64,000 bases of DNA from JADHLJ01 sp038118725 (GCA_038118725.1 JAYOIK010000002.1:43790-107789); one strand, 5' to 3'. Counted from the stretch's first letter, positions 54,344-63,405 are shown. Numbers and translations: made by a program. The notes: a model not told the origin generated them from the sequence alone.

Positions 54344-54357
54344 GGGTCGAAAAATGA

Positions 54358-54392
54358 TGCGCCGCAATAAATTGCTGCGGCGCAATAATTTT
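54358..54392 (+). terminator. Hairpin with TGC repeats before phaA (terminator or PhaR site)
   Basis: TGCGCCGCA (54358-54366) and TGCGGCGCA (54376-54384) form a 9-bp stem around a 9-nt loop, followed by ATAATTTTT. This is a good terminator of the synthase-hydroxyacid dehydrogenase transcript. The loop and right arm also read as TGC-rich DNA (TTGCTGCGGCGCAATAA), resembling PhaR operators, so it may regulate phaA. Both uses are possible. Confidence 0.65.
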
Positions 54393-54456
54393 TGATGGTA
54401 ATCGAAGTTCAGCCGCGGTATGAACCGCGCCAACGGGAAGTCGAGAGGAGAGAGTA

Positions 54457-55629
54457 ATGAGCAATGTGGTGATCGCCGGTGCCGCGCGCACGGCCATTGG
54501 AGCATTTGGTGGGGGGCTTAGTGGACTTAGCGCGGCGGAACTTGGAGAGGTTGCGATCCGCGAGGCCTTGTCCCGCGCTGGAACGCCCGCCGACGCGGTT
54601 GATGAAGTGATCCTCGGACAAGTGCTTACCGCCGCCGCCGGCATGAACCCGGCGCGCCAGGCCGCCGTCGCCGCCGGCATCCCCAAGGAGCGTACGGCGC
54701 TCACCATTAATCAGGTATGCGGCTCCGGCCTTCGCGCCGTGGCGCTCGGCAGCCAGGCGATCCGGGCTGGTGACAGCGAAATCGTGGTCGCCGGCGGCCA
54801 GGAGAACATGAGTCTCGCGCCCCATGCCCAGCACCTGCGTGACGGTAAGAAGATGGGCGATCTCACTCTCGTGGACACGATGATAAAGGATGGCCTGTGG
54901 GACCATTTCAACGGCTACCACATGGGCAACACCGCCGAGAACGTGGCCGAGCAGTGGCAGATCACCCGCGAGCAACAGGACGAATTCGCCGTCGCCTCGC
55001 AGAACAAGGCCGAAGCCGCGCAAAAGGCCGGTAAGTTCGTTGAAGAGATCGTTCCGGTCACCATCAAGACCCGCAAGGGCGACGTGATTGTCGATACCGA
55101 CGAGCACCCTCGTCATGGCGCCAGTCTGGAAGCGATGGCCAAGCTGCGACCGGCTTTCATGAAGGACGGCACCGTGACCGCGGGCAACGCTTCGGGAATC
55201 AATGACGGCGCCGCGGCCGTGGTGCTGATGACCGAGGAAGAAGCCGCCAAGCGGGGCATCACCCCGCTGGCCCGTATCGCCTCGTTCTCGACCATGGGTG
55301 TCGATCCGGCGATCATGGGAACCGGCCCGATCCCGGCGAGCCGGGCGGCGCTCAAGAAGGCCGGCTGGACCGTCGACGACCTCGATCTGATCGAGGCGAA
55401 CGAGGCTTTCGCGGCTCAGGCTTGCGCGGTGAACAAGGATCTCGGCTGGGACACCGACAAGGTCAATGTGAATGGCGGCGCCATCGCGCTCGGCCATCCC
55501 ATCGGTGCCTCTGGTACACGCGTGCTGATCACCCTGCTGCACGAGATGCGGCGGCGCGACGCCAAGAAGGGCTTGGCTACCCTTTGCATCGGCGGCGGCA
55601 TGGGCGTCGCCCTTTGTGTCGAACGCTAG
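54457..55629 (+). CDS. phaA: Acetyl-CoA C-acetyltransferase PhaA
   Basis: Thiolase of 390 residues joining two acetyl-CoA to acetoacetyl-CoA. The acyl-accepting Cys88 is in NQVCGSGLRAV, the catalytic His in GGAIALGHPIGASG and the second Cys387 in GGGMGVALCVER. All motifs are intact. The GAGAGGAGAGAGTA ribosome-binding site is strong. phaB follows 53 nt later; together they make 3-hydroxybutyryl-CoA for the synthase encoded upstream. Confidence 0.95.
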   Translation: MSNVVIAGAARTAIGAFGGGLSGLSAAELGEVAIREALSRAGTPADAVDEVILGQVLTAAAGMNPARQAAVAAGIPKERTALTINQVCGSGLRAVALGSQAIRAGDSEIVVAGGQENMSLAPHAQHLRDGKKMGDLTLVDTMIKDGLWDHFNGYHMGNTAENVAEQWQITREQQDEFAVASQNKAEAAQKAGKFVEEIVPVTIKTRKGDVIVDTDEHPRHGASLEAMAKLRPAFMKDGTVTAGNASGINDGAAAVVLMTEEEAAKRGITPLARIASFSTMGVDPAIMGTGPIPASRAALKKAGWTVDDLDLIEANEAFAAQACAVNKDLGWDTDKVNVNGGAIALGHPIGASGTRVLITLLHEMRRRDAKKGLATLCIGGGMGVALCVER

Positions 55630-55682
55630 GCCGCGCGACGCGGAACCGGCGATAACCACACCCTATCAAACGGAGAGACGAA

Positions 55683-56405
55683 ATGGCGCGCGTGGCATTG
55701 GTTACTGGTGGAACCCGAGGCATTGGTCGGGCGATCAGCGTCGCCTTGGCGGACAAGGGTTACACGGTGGTTGCCAATTACGGCGGCAATGACGAGCGCG
55801 CCAAGGCGTTCACCGAGGAGACCGGGATCGCGGCCTACAAATGGGATGTGTCCGATTTTGATGCTTGCGTTGCCGGTATCGCCAAGGTCGAGGCCGAGGT
55901 CGGCCCGGTCGAGATTCTGGTCAACAACGCCGGTATCACCCGCGACGGAACCATGCACAGGATGGGCCGTGAAATGTGGGACGCGGTCATCGACACCAAT
56001 CTCGGCTCCTGCTTCAACATGTGCCGGGCAACCATCGAGGGGATGCGGTCTCGCAAGTTCGGCCGGGTGGTTAATGTCGGCTCGATCAACGGGCAGGGCG
56101 GGCAATATGGCCAGGTGAACTACGCGGCGGCCAAGTCCGGTATTCACGGTTTCACCAAGGCCTTGGCCCAGGAGGGCGCGCGCAACAACATCACGGTGAA
56201 CGCCATCGCGCCGGGTTACATCGACACCGACATGGTCGCGGCTGTGCCGGACAACGTGTTGGAGAAGATCGTCGCGGGGATTCCGGTTGGCCGTCTCGGC
56301 AAGGCGTCGGAGATCGCGCGCGGCGTGCTGTTCCTGGTTGATGACGAGGCGGGTTTCATGACCGGCTCGACCCTTTCGATCAACGGCGGTCAGCACATGT
56401 ACTGA
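55683..56405 (+). CDS. phaB: Acetoacetyl-CoA reductase PhaB
   Basis: NADPH-dependent SDR of 240 residues that reduces acetoacetyl-CoA to (R)-3-hydroxybutyryl-CoA. The cofactor motif TGGTRGIGR is at 8-16, the Ser in NVGSINGQGGQYGQ and the YxxxK in VNYAAAKSGIHGFTKALA. Length and motifs match PhaB closely. Strong GGAGAGACGAA ribosome-binding site. Last gene of the PHA locus, with a strong terminator after it. Confidence 0.94.
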   Translation: MARVALVTGGTRGIGRAISVALADKGYTVVANYGGNDERAKAFTEETGIAAYKWDVSDFDACVAGIAKVEAEVGPVEILVNNAGITRDGTMHRMGREMWDAVIDTNLGSCFNMCRATIEGMRSRKFGRVVNVGSINGQGGQYGQVNYAAAKSGIHGFTKALAQEGARNNITVNAIAPGYIDTDMVAAVPDNVLEKIVAGIPVGRLGKASEIARGVLFLVDDEAGFMTGSTLSINGGQHMY

Positions 56406-56430
56406 TCGCTCTGAAAAATCACGCGTCAAG

Positions 56431-56466
56431 GCGGCCGGCTCCGATTTCTGAGCCGGCCGCTTTCTT
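56431..56466 (+). terminator. Strong rho-independent terminator after phaB
   Basis: A perfect 11-bp stem GCGGCCGGCTC / GAGCCGGCCGC (56431-56441 with 56450-56460) with an 8-nt loop is followed by TTTCTT. It ends the PHA operon and separates it from kynA. Confidence 0.88.
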
Positions 56467-56549
56467 ATTCACCAAAATCTCCGGCTTCGGCGCGAGGGAG
56501 CGAGACGACCCGCGCTTCTGTCTTGCCATGAACGCTTGAACCCGAGACG

Positions 56550-57410
56550 ATGCGCGCGTGTCGCGCGGTGATGGCAGACAGGAGAACAGCCGTGGTCGGG
56601 GACCCGGATCGACCCAATTCTTATTCCGATCAGATGCGACTCGACGCGCTTCTCGATCTCCAACATTCGTTCTCGGGCGATGACGCGGCGTTCCTGCATG
56701 ACGAGATGCTGTTCGTGGTTATCCACCAGACCGGCGAGCTGTGGTTCAAGCTGCTTTTGCACGAAACGCGCCTCGCGCGGCGGCGGATTGCCCGGGACGA
56801 GGTGCTCCAATCGTTCAAAACCTTGAGCCGTCTTCGCCGGATCGTCGACCAACTGACCCATGCCTGGGATGTGCTGGCGACAATGACTCCGGTTGATTTC
56901 CTCAGCTTTCGCGCGCGGCTGGGGGCCGCCTCGGGGTTGCAGTCCTATCAGTATCGGGAGTTCGAATTCCTTCTCGGGGCCAAGGATCCGCGCACGCTGG
57001 CATCGCTTGGACACGAACCGGCGGCGGTAACGCATCTGAAAGCGGTGATGGCGGAACCAAGTCTATATGACGAAGTGATCCGGCTTTTGGCCCGGCGGGG
57101 ATTGCCGGTCCCCGAGAATCAGATCAATCGTGATTTCTCGAAGCCCAGGGAACCCGATCCAGGCATCGTGGCGGCCTGGCTCGCGCTATACCGGAATGTC
57201 GACGCGCATCCCGACTTGTATGAACTGGCCGAGAAACTGATCGACTTGGACCAGGGGATCGCGATATGGCGACACAACCACGCGACAACGGTGGAGCGGG
57301 TGATCGGCAACAAGACCGGCACCGGCGGCACGGCGGGTGTCGACTATCTAAGGCGCGCGGTGTTTAACAGGTTTTTCCCGGAACTCTGGGAGTGCCGGAC
57401 CGAATTGTAG
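56550..57410 (+). CDS. kynA: Tryptophan 2,3-dioxygenase
   Basis: Heme dioxygenase of 286 residues that opens the indole ring of tryptophan to N-formylkynurenine. EMLFVVIHQTGELWFK binds the substrate; the heme-ligand His is in IWRHNHATTVERVIGNKTG and GTGGTAGVDYLRR follows. Alternative start 56571 (MADRRTAV). The rest of the kynurenine pathway (kynurenine formamidase and kynureninase) is not next to it, so the enzyme may be scattered. The neighbouring hydroxyacid dehydrogenase gene starts 21 nt downstream. Confidence 0.93.
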   Translation: MRACRAVMADRRTAVVGDPDRPNSYSDQMRLDALLDLQHSFSGDDAAFLHDEMLFVVIHQTGELWFKLLLHETRLARRRIARDEVLQSFKTLSRLRRIVDQLTHAWDVLATMTPVDFLSFRARLGAASGLQSYQYREFEFLLGAKDPRTLASLGHEPAAVTHLKAVMAEPSLYDEVIRLLARRGLPVPENQINRDFSKPREPDPGIVAAWLALYRNVDAHPDLYELAEKLIDLDQGIAIWRHNHATTVERVIGNKTGTGGTAGVDYLRRAVFNRFFPELWECRTEL

Positions 57411-57431
57411 CGGGGCCGCGGGGAGAGGGTG

Positions 57432-58337
57432 ATGAGCAGTGAAAGAACCGTCGGCGTGTTGGGCCTGGGTTCGATGGGCATGGGCGTGGCTCTGACCCTG
57501 GTGGAGCATCAATTCGCCGTGCGGGGCTATGACGTGCGCCAGGAGGCCATGGATAGTCTGGTCGAGGCTGGCGGGGCCGTGGGAAAAACCCCGGCGGATG
57601 TCGTCGCGGGATGCGGAACGGTAATCATCCTCGTGGTCAACGCCAGGCAGGTCGAGGAGGTTCTCTTCGGCGAGAACGGCGCGGTGGCGGGGATGGCCAA
57701 GGGCACGGTGGTTTTGCAAAGCAGCACGGTGCCGGCGGACTTCGCGCGGTCCTGTGCTGAACGCCTTGCCGAACATGGCATGATCATGCTCGACACACCG
57801 GTCAGCGGCGGGGCCGCCGGCGCGCGATCCGGGAATCTCTCGGTCATGGCCTCGGGACCTTCCGATGGATTTGATGCCTCCGCCTCGGTTCTGGAGGCAA
57901 TCGCGGGCAAGGTCCACCGGCTTGGCGATGAGGTGGGCGTCGGCTCGACGGTCAAAACGGTCAACCAGCTTCTCGCCGGCGTTCACATCGCCGCGGCCGC
58001 CGAGGCCATGGCTTTCGGCGTGAGGGCCGGCGCCGACCCGATGGCGCTTTATGATGTGATTTCGGGCTCGGCAGGCTCCTCTTGGATGTTCCAGAACCGG
58101 GTGCCGCATATTCTGGACGACGACTACACGCCGCTCAGCGCGGTTGATATCTTCGTCAAGGATCTCGGCATCGTGCTGGAAACCGGACAGGCGATGACCT
58201 TCCCGCTCCCCCTGACGGCGACAGCCCACCAGCAATTTCTCGCCGCCTCGGCCGCCGGTTTCGGCCGCGAGGATGACAGCGCGGTGTTCAAGGTTTTTCA
58301 GCGTTTGGCGGGTGTTGAGATCAAGGACAAACGGTAG
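57432..58337 (+). CDS. 3-Hydroxyisobutyrate dehydrogenase-family oxidoreductase
   Basis: NAD(P)-dependent beta-hydroxyacid dehydrogenase of 301 residues. The Rossmann motif GVLGLGSMGMGVALTL is at the N-terminus, DTPVSGGAAGARSG is the substrate-binding loop, and the catalytic Lys is in KTVNQLLAGVHIAA. Possible substrates are 3-hydroxyisobutyrate, tartronate semialdehyde or L-threonate. ATG 57432 follows GGGAGAGGGTG. It follows kynA on the same strand; a hairpin ends the unit. Confidence 0.88.
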   Translation: MSSERTVGVLGLGSMGMGVALTLVEHQFAVRGYDVRQEAMDSLVEAGGAVGKTPADVVAGCGTVIILVVNARQVEEVLFGENGAVAGMAKGTVVLQSSTVPADFARSCAERLAEHGMIMLDTPVSGGAAGARSGNLSVMASGPSDGFDASASVLEAIAGKVHRLGDEVGVGSTVKTVNQLLAGVHIAAAAEAMAFGVRAGADPMALYDVISGSAGSSWMFQNRVPHILDDDYTPLSAVDIFVKDLGIVLETGQAMTFPLPLTATAHQQFLAASAAGFGREDDSAVFKVFQRLAGVEIKDKR

Positions 58338-58349
58338 GACCGGATCGTG

Positions 58350-58368
58350 GTCGAAGGGGGCCTTCGAC
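58350..58368. terminator. Hairpin between convergent genes
   Basis: GTCGAAGG (58350-58357) and CCTTCGAC (58361-58368) make a perfect 8-bp stem with a 3-nt loop, between the convergent hydroxyacid dehydrogenase and acyl-CoA dehydrogenase genes. No T-tract follows, so its strength as terminator is doubtful. Confidence 0.5.
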
Positions 58369-58383
58369 GATACTCAACCCTCC

Positions 58384-59535
58384 TTAACCCGCCCCCGACA
58401 TCAGATCCCGGCTGATGATTTCCTTCATGATCTCGGACGAGCCGCCGGCGATGCGGGACATGCGCGCGTCGGCCCAGGCGCGGGCGATCGGGAACTCCCA
58501 CATATAGCCGTAGCCGCCGTGCAGCTGTAGGCACTCGTCCACGACCTTGTTGAGCACTTCGGTTGAGTGAAGTTTCGCCGCCGCCGCCATCTCGGGGGAC
58601 AACGCGCCCTTCACATGCAAGGCCAGGCACTGGTCGATGAAGGCGCGGGTGGCCAGCGCTTCGGTCTTTACCTCCGCCAGCTTGAAGCGGGTGTTCTGGA
58701 AGTCCGCGAGGCGGCGCCCGAAAGCCTGGCGCTCGGTGGTATAGGCAAGGGTTTCCTGCAGCGCGGCCTCGATGGACGTGGCGCAGCGGATCGCCACGAC
58801 GAGACGTTCCTGGCTTAGCTGCTGCATCAGTTGCGCGAAGCCGCGACCTTCCTGGCCCAGAAGGTTGGTGATCGGAACGCGCACGTCCTCGAAGAAAAGC
58901 TCCGAGGTGTCCTGGGCCTTGCAACCGATTTTATCCAGGTTCCGGCCCCGCTTGAACCCTTCCCGATCGCCCTCGACCAGGATCAGGCTGATACCCTTGG
59001 CGCCCTCGTTCGGGTCGGTCTTGCAGGCGAGGATATAGAGGTCGGCGATGGTGCCGTTGGAAATGAACACCTTCTGGCCGTTGATCACGAAATGATTGCC
59101 GTCACGGTCGGCACGGGTCTTGATGCCCTGAAGATCCGAACCGGCGGCGGGTTCGGTCATGCCGATCGCCATCACGGTCTCGCCGGACACCACCTTGGGT
59201 AGCCATTCGCGTTTCTGATCCTCCGAGCCGTAGGCCTGCAGATAGGGCACGATGATGTCGGAATGCAGCGCGAAGGCGGGTCCCGACGCGCCGACCCGGG
59301 CCATCTCCTCGTTGACGATGGCGCTATGGAGAAAGTCACCGCCGGGCCCGCCATATTCCTCCGGAACGGTGCAGCACAACAGGCCCTGTTCACCCGCCTT
59401 GCGCCAGAGATCCCTGTCGACGATACCGTCCCGCTCCCATTGCGCGTGGTAGGGCACCACCTCTTTTTCAATGAAGCGCCGGGCGGCCTCGCGAAACATC
59501 TCGTGTTCCTCGGAAAACAAGGTTCTTGGCAACAT
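58384..59535 (-). CDS. Acyl-CoA dehydrogenase
   Basis: FAD enzyme of 383 residues that makes 2-enoyl-CoA. Motifs are GMTEPAAGSDLQGIKTRA, TEPAAGSD for FAD/substrate, and the C-terminal QLHGGYGYMWEFPIARAWAD. The conserved DVRVPITNLLGQEGRGF stretch is present. It is divergent from the SDR gene at 59709, so the two may share control. With the SDR, DUF35 and SCP-x thiolase it makes a compact beta-oxidation-type set. Confidence 0.92.
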   Translation of the reverse strand: MLPRTLFSEEHEMFREAARRFIEKEVVPYHAQWERDGIVDRDLWRKAGEQGLLCCTVPEEYGGPGGDFLHSAIVNEEMARVGASGPAFALHSDIIVPYLQAYGSEDQKREWLPKVVSGETVMAIGMTEPAAGSDLQGIKTRADRDGNHFVINGQKVFISNGTIADLYILACKTDPNEGAKGISLILVEGDREGFKRGRNLDKIGCKAQDTSELFFEDVRVPITNLLGQEGRGFAQLMQQLSQERLVVAIRCATSIEAALQETLAYTTERQAFGRRLADFQNTRFKLAEVKTEALATRAFIDQCLALHVKGALSPEMAAAAKLHSTEVLNKVVDECLQLHGGYGYMWEFPIARAWADARMSRIAGGSSEIMKEIISRDLMSGAG

Positions 59536-59708
59536 TTCCGCTCTCCCTCGGCGCGCTGGGCGATCTCAGTTCTGATCACGCTGGTGGTGGAACTATGGTC
59601 CACGATCCAGTAAGTGTGTTCTCGATATCGAAAGGCGGGGCGACCCGCAAGGCTTGGCCGACGCAAAGTCGGTCGAGCCGCCAAACGCATTCATGGGAGA
59701 GAGACGAC

Positions 59709-60626
59709 ATGGCGAGCGAAAAGCTCTTGGAAGGCAAGGTTGCGCTGATTACCGGCGCGGGCCGAGGCATTGGTCGGGATTACGCATTGGCTTTCGCCGC
59801 CGCCGGCGCGAAGGTGCTGGTGAACGACCTCGGCGGCACCACCCAAGGCGAGGGCGAGGACCGGATTCCGGCCATGGAGGTCGCCAAGGAAATCGAGGAT
59901 GCCGGCGGCAAGGCGGTGGTCAATTTCGATAGCGTCGCCGATTTCAATGCCGCCCAGGGGATGGTCGATCAATGCATGGAGGAGCTCGGCGGTCTCGACA
60001 TCGTGGTCAACAACGCCGGCATTCTGCGCGACGTCATTTTCCACAAAATGACCGAGGAAGATTGGGACAGCGTCATCTCGGTGCATCTTAAGGGCAGCTT
60101 CAACACCAGCCGCGCCGCCGCGACCGTGTTCCGCGAGCAGCAATCCGGCGCCTTCATCCACATGACCTCCACTTCGGGGTTGATCGGGAACTTCGGCCAG
60201 GCGAACTACGCCGCCGCCAAGCTCGGGATTGTCGGGCTGTCGAAGTCGATCGCCTTGGACATGGGGCGCTTCAACGTCCGCTCGAACTGCATCTCGCCCT
60301 TCGCCTGGAGCCGGATGATCGGCACCATCCCCATTGGCGACGAGGTGCAGCGCGCCCGCGTTGAGAAACTCAAGACCATGACCACGGCCAAGATCGCGCC
60401 GGTGGCGGTGGCGCTCTGCGCGCCGGACTCGAAGGTCACCGGACAGATCTTCGGCGTGCGCAACAACGAGATCTTCCTGATGGGGCAGTCGCGTCCGATC
60501 CGCTCCGTCCATCGGGGCGAGGGCTGGACGCCGGAAACCGTGCTGGAGCACGCGATCCCGTCCATGGAGGCAAGCTTCTATCCGCTCGATCGCTCTCAGG
60601 ACGTGTTCACCTGGGATCCGATCTAA
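59709..60626 (+). CDS. SDR, hydroxyacyl-CoA dehydrogenase (MFE-2-type)
   Basis: SDR of 305 residues. Cofactor motif TGAGRGIGRDYALAFA is at about 14-29, NNAGILRDVIFHKMTEEDWD is typical of the dehydrogenase part of multifunctional enzyme type 2, and YAAAKLGIVG carries the catalytic Tyr/Lys. It should oxidise 3-hydroxyacyl-CoA. The ATG at 59709 follows GGGAGAGAGACGAC. The DUF35 and thiolase genes follow on the same strand, beyond an assembly gap, so the operon is inferred. Confidence 0.9.
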   Translation: MASEKLLEGKVALITGAGRGIGRDYALAFAAAGAKVLVNDLGGTTQGEGEDRIPAMEVAKEIEDAGGKAVVNFDSVADFNAAQGMVDQCMEELGGLDIVVNNAGILRDVIFHKMTEEDWDSVISVHLKGSFNTSRAAATVFREQQSGAFIHMTSTSGLIGNFGQANYAAAKLGIVGLSKSIALDMGRFNVRSNCISPFAWSRMIGTIPIGDEVQRARVEKLKTMTTAKIAPVAVALCAPDSKVTGQIFGVRNNEIFLMGQSRPIRSVHRGEGWTPETVLEHAIPSMEASFYPLDRSQDVFTWDPI

Positions 60627-60776
60627 GCCGCGCGTCTGTTTCGTCGGCCTCGTGCTGTCTCGTCGTCCTCGCCCAAACCGGGGCCCCGGGCCCGGGGGGG
60701 CGGTGCCCCCGGTAGCGCGGGCCACGACAAAACCCGCGGCTACCCCGTTTTACCAAACAAAAATAAAAAAAAGAAA

Positions 60777-60786
60777 NNNNNNNNNN
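60777..60786. other. Assembly gap (10 N) with similar flanks
   Basis: Ten N separate two contigs. The sequences on each side, 60724-60770 and 60802-60848, are similar over about 45 nt (ACGACAA.ACC.GCGG.TAC then TTTACCAA then TAA.AAA), offset 78 bp. The left copy looks degraded (homopolymer A-runs and C/G-runs). It therefore probably is a low-quality contig end overlapping the next contig, so true gap size may be zero or negative. Confidence 0.75.
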
Positions 60787-60859
60787 GCTTTCGCGAGGAC
60801 GACGACAAGACCGGCGGATACGCTGTTTACCAACACATAAGTAAAACGGAGCCACTGAC

Positions 60860-61273
60860 ATGGCGAATGGAGAACGTGAGCTGCCCCGGCCGACGCCGGA
60901 GACGCAGCACTTCTGGGACGGCACGCGCGAGGGCGAGTTGCGCATCCAGCAATGCGGGTCTTGCGACAATGTCTACTTCCCGCCTCGGCACTTCTGTCCA
61001 GGCTGTGGATCAAAGGACGTGTCGGTCGTGAAGGCGTCCGGCAAGGCGACCCTGCACTCCTATGTGATCAGCCACCTGCCGGCGCCGGGTTTCGAGCCGC
61101 CCTACGCGATCGCCGTGGCCAAGCTCGACGAGGGCCCGAAGATGATGTGCAACATCGTCGAGTGCGAACAGACTCCCGAGGCGCTGGTCCTCGACATGCC
61201 GCTCGAGGTCAGCTTCGAAAAGGTCACTGACGAGATCACCCTGCCGCAGTTCAAGCCGGCTGGAGGAAACTGA
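60860..61273 (+). CDS. DUF35 OB-fold / zinc-ribbon protein
   Basis: Protein of 137 residues with an N-terminal zinc ribbon (C32, C35, C46, C49; CGSC and CPGC) and a C-terminal OB fold. DUF35 proteins accompany SCP-x-type thiolases and help bind acyl-CoA or shape the active site. It overlaps no gene; the thiolase starts 1 nt after its stop, so they are co-translated and probably form one complex. Confidence 0.92.
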   Translation: MANGERELPRPTPETQHFWDGTREGELRIQQCGSCDNVYFPPRHFCPGCGSKDVSVVKASGKATLHSYVISHLPAPGFEPPYAIAVAKLDEGPKMMCNIVECEQTPEALVLDMPLEVSFEKVTDEITLPQFKPAGGN

Positions 61274-61274
61274 C

Positions 61275-62414
61275 ATGGAACGTAACTCCATTGCCATCGT
61301 CGGCGCCTCCGAGACCACCGAGCTCGGCAAGGTGCCCACCATGTCCCAGGTTCAGCTTCATGCCGACGCGGCGCTGAACGCCATCGAGGACGCGGGCCTT
61401 AAACTCTCCGACATCGACGGCGTGGCCACCGGCGGGCATAACGCGGTCGAGATTGCCCATTATCTCGGCATCGTGCCGAAATGGCTGGACGGTACCTCGG
61501 TCGGTGGCTGCTCCTTCATGCTGTTGGTCCGCCACGCCGCCGCCGCGATCAACGAGGGGCTTTGCGAGACGGTTCTGATCACCCATGGCGAAAGCGGGAG
61601 ATCTGGACTGGGCAGGCACGGCTCGTCGATCTTTCCCTCGCTGTTCCAGCAACAGTTCGAGCGCCCCTTCGGCGTCACCCGCCCGCCGACCATGTTCACG
61701 GTCCCGGTGCTCCGCTACATGAAGGATTTCGATCTGTCCGAGGAAACGCTGGCCATGGTCTCGGTGGTGCAGCGGGAATGGGCCGGGCTGAACCCCCGGG
61801 CCAGTTTCAAGGACCCGATCACCGTCGATGATGTCCTGAACTCCAAGATGATAGCCTATCCGTTCCGACTGCTGATGTGCTGTTTGGTGACCGATGGCGG
61901 TGGGGCGCTGATCCTGACCAAGGCGGACCGCGCCAAGGACCTGCGCCAGAAGCCGGTCTATATCCGCGGCACCGGCGAGTCCGGCGAGACCCCGATGATC
62001 AGCCAGATGGCCGACTTCACCTCGTCGGCCGCCTTCCGGGTCGCCGGCGCCGAGGCCTTCAAGAGCGCCGGGATTACCCATTCCGACGTGGATCATCTGA
62101 TGATCTACGATGCCTTCGCGCATCTGCCGATCTATGGCTTGGAGGATCTCGGTTTCGTCGGCCGCGGCGAGGCCGGGCCCTTCATCGCCGAGGGCAATAC
62201 CCGGCCCGGCGGCAAGCTGCCGCTCAACACCAATGGCGGGGGCCTCAGCTATATGCATTCCGGCATGTATGGCATGTACGCACTGCAAGAGGGTGTCCGT
62301 CAGATGCGCGGCACCGCGCCCGCCCAGGTGCCCGGCGCCGAAATCTCCGTCGTCCACGGCGTCGGCGGCATGTTCAGCGCCAGCGGCACGATCGTGATGA
62401 CCAATGTGAAATAG
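61275..62414 (+). CDS. SCP-x-type thiolase / acetyl-CoA acetyltransferase
   Basis: Thiolase-fold enzyme of 379 residues of the SCP-x/lipid-transfer type that needs a DUF35 partner. The likely nucleophile Cys79 is in GTSVGGCSFML and the His is in NTNGGGLSYMHSGMYG. The second catalytic Cys typical of classical thiolases is not seen near VVHGVGGMF, as usual in this group. With the acyl-CoA dehydrogenase and SDR it would cleave branched or steroid-side-chain 3-ketoacyl-CoA. The C-terminal third of the gene is duplicated 1346 bp downstream. Confidence 0.9.
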   Translation: MERNSIAIVGASETTELGKVPTMSQVQLHADAALNAIEDAGLKLSDIDGVATGGHNAVEIAHYLGIVPKWLDGTSVGGCSFMLLVRHAAAAINEGLCETVLITHGESGRSGLGRHGSSIFPSLFQQQFERPFGVTRPPTMFTVPVLRYMKDFDLSEETLAMVSVVQREWAGLNPRASFKDPITVDDVLNSKMIAYPFRLLMCCLVTDGGGALILTKADRAKDLRQKPVYIRGTGESGETPMISQMADFTSSAAFRVAGAEAFKSAGITHSDVDHLMIYDAFAHLPIYGLEDLGFVGRGEAGPFIAEGNTRPGGKLPLNTNGGGLSYMHSGMYGMYALQEGVRQMRGTAPAQVPGAEISVVHGVGGMFSASGTIVMTNVK

Positions 62415-62438
62415 CGGTCGACATCCACCAAACCGCGA

Positions 62439-62472
62439 CCGCCGCCCGGACCCCGCGCCGGGCGGCGGTTTG
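62439..62472 (+). terminator. Hairpin after the thiolase gene
   Basis: A perfect 10-bp stem (CCGCCGCCCG, 62439-62448, with CGGGCGGCGG, 62459-62468) and 10-nt loop is followed by TTTGCGTTT. It ends the SDR-DUF35-thiolase transcript. A copy with one mismatch occurs at 63785. Confidence 0.75.
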
Positions 62473-62577
62473 CGTTTGCGAGGATCATCCGAAGCAATCC
62501 ACGCGAGCGGTCTTCTTCGACTGGCCGTTGCCCGTGGCGGGATCATGCCGCTAGTCTAGGTGAAGGGGGTGGGGGCG

Positions 62578-63405
62578 GTGACTGTTGCGGAGGCCTGTTT
62601 GCCGACAAGGATCAAGGGCCTGGGGGTGGCGTTCATGGCGTTCAACCTGCTTCTTCCGCCGCCAGCTCGGGCGGGCGACGTGCAATGCCCATCCGATATC
62701 GCGTTTCTCTGCTCCTCTCCTCGTGTCGCGAAGATCGTTGGTCTTCAGCAGAAAATCGAAACCGCCTCGCGGCCTGGCCATTCGCGTGAACACTTCAAAG
62801 CGATGCTCTCCACGATCAATCGGATGTTCGATATCGGGCTGATCCGGGCGGCGGCGATCCATGTCGCAGAGCGCAACGTCGCTCTCGGAAATGTCGAGGG
62901 CGCGCGGGAAATCCTGACCGCGGCGCACGACCGGAGCACGGAACTGTTTCGAACGCTCCCGCCCGTAAACCCGAGCAGCAATGGGTTCGATATTCTCGAT
63001 CTTCTGGACCTTCGTCATCGCCATGGCGACCCTGAAGGGGCGAACCGGTCGCTAGAGGTGTTTCTTGACCATGTCGAAGCGAGTGTGCCCGGATACCAAG
63101 GCGGCCTGCTCATGGCCGAAGGCGGGCGGCTTCTCGGTGACTGGGAAAGACCAGGCGCCGCAAGAGCCGCGTTCAGCCGCGCCCTCCGTTTCGCGCGACG
63201 CCAGCCCCTGCGTGATCAAGGGGCCGATTATCCTCGTTTCATGATCCTAATCCATATCGTTCAACGCGCTTCGGAAGCCGGCTTCCCGGATCTTGCCCGA
63301 ACAGCGCTTCAAGAGGCCGAGGAACTACGGCTGCGCGAGCATTCGCAAGCGTCGGATTTGGAGGGCGTGGTGGAGGGGATGCGTGGGTTTATCGATAGAG
63401 AGTGA
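62578..63405 (+). CDS. Secreted helical-repeat protein of unknown function
   Basis: Protein of about 275 residues that I do not recognise. An N-terminal signal peptide (LGVAFMAFNLLLPPPARA) precedes DVQCPSDIAFLCSSPR. The remainder is predicted helical, with repeats of the tetratricopeptide type: IHVAERNVALGNVEGAREIL, RLLGDWERPGAARAAFSRAL and FPDLARTALQEAEELRLREH. Starts with GTG at 62578, after a run of G bases; GTG 62560 is also possible. It lies between the thiolase gene and a duplicated copy of the thiolase 3' end. A decayed second copy of this gene follows at 63761-64000. Confidence 0.68.
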   Translation: MTVAEACLPTRIKGLGVAFMAFNLLLPPPARAGDVQCPSDIAFLCSSPRVAKIVGLQQKIETASRPGHSREHFKAMLSTINRMFDIGLIRAAAIHVAERNVALGNVEGAREILTAAHDRSTELFRTLPPVNPSSNGFDILDLLDLRHRHGDPEGANRSLEVFLDHVEASVPGYQGGLLMAEGGRLLGDWERPGAARAAFSRALRFARRQPLRDQGADYPRFMILIHIVQRASEAGFPDLARTALQEAEELRLREHSQASDLEGVVEGMRGFIDRE

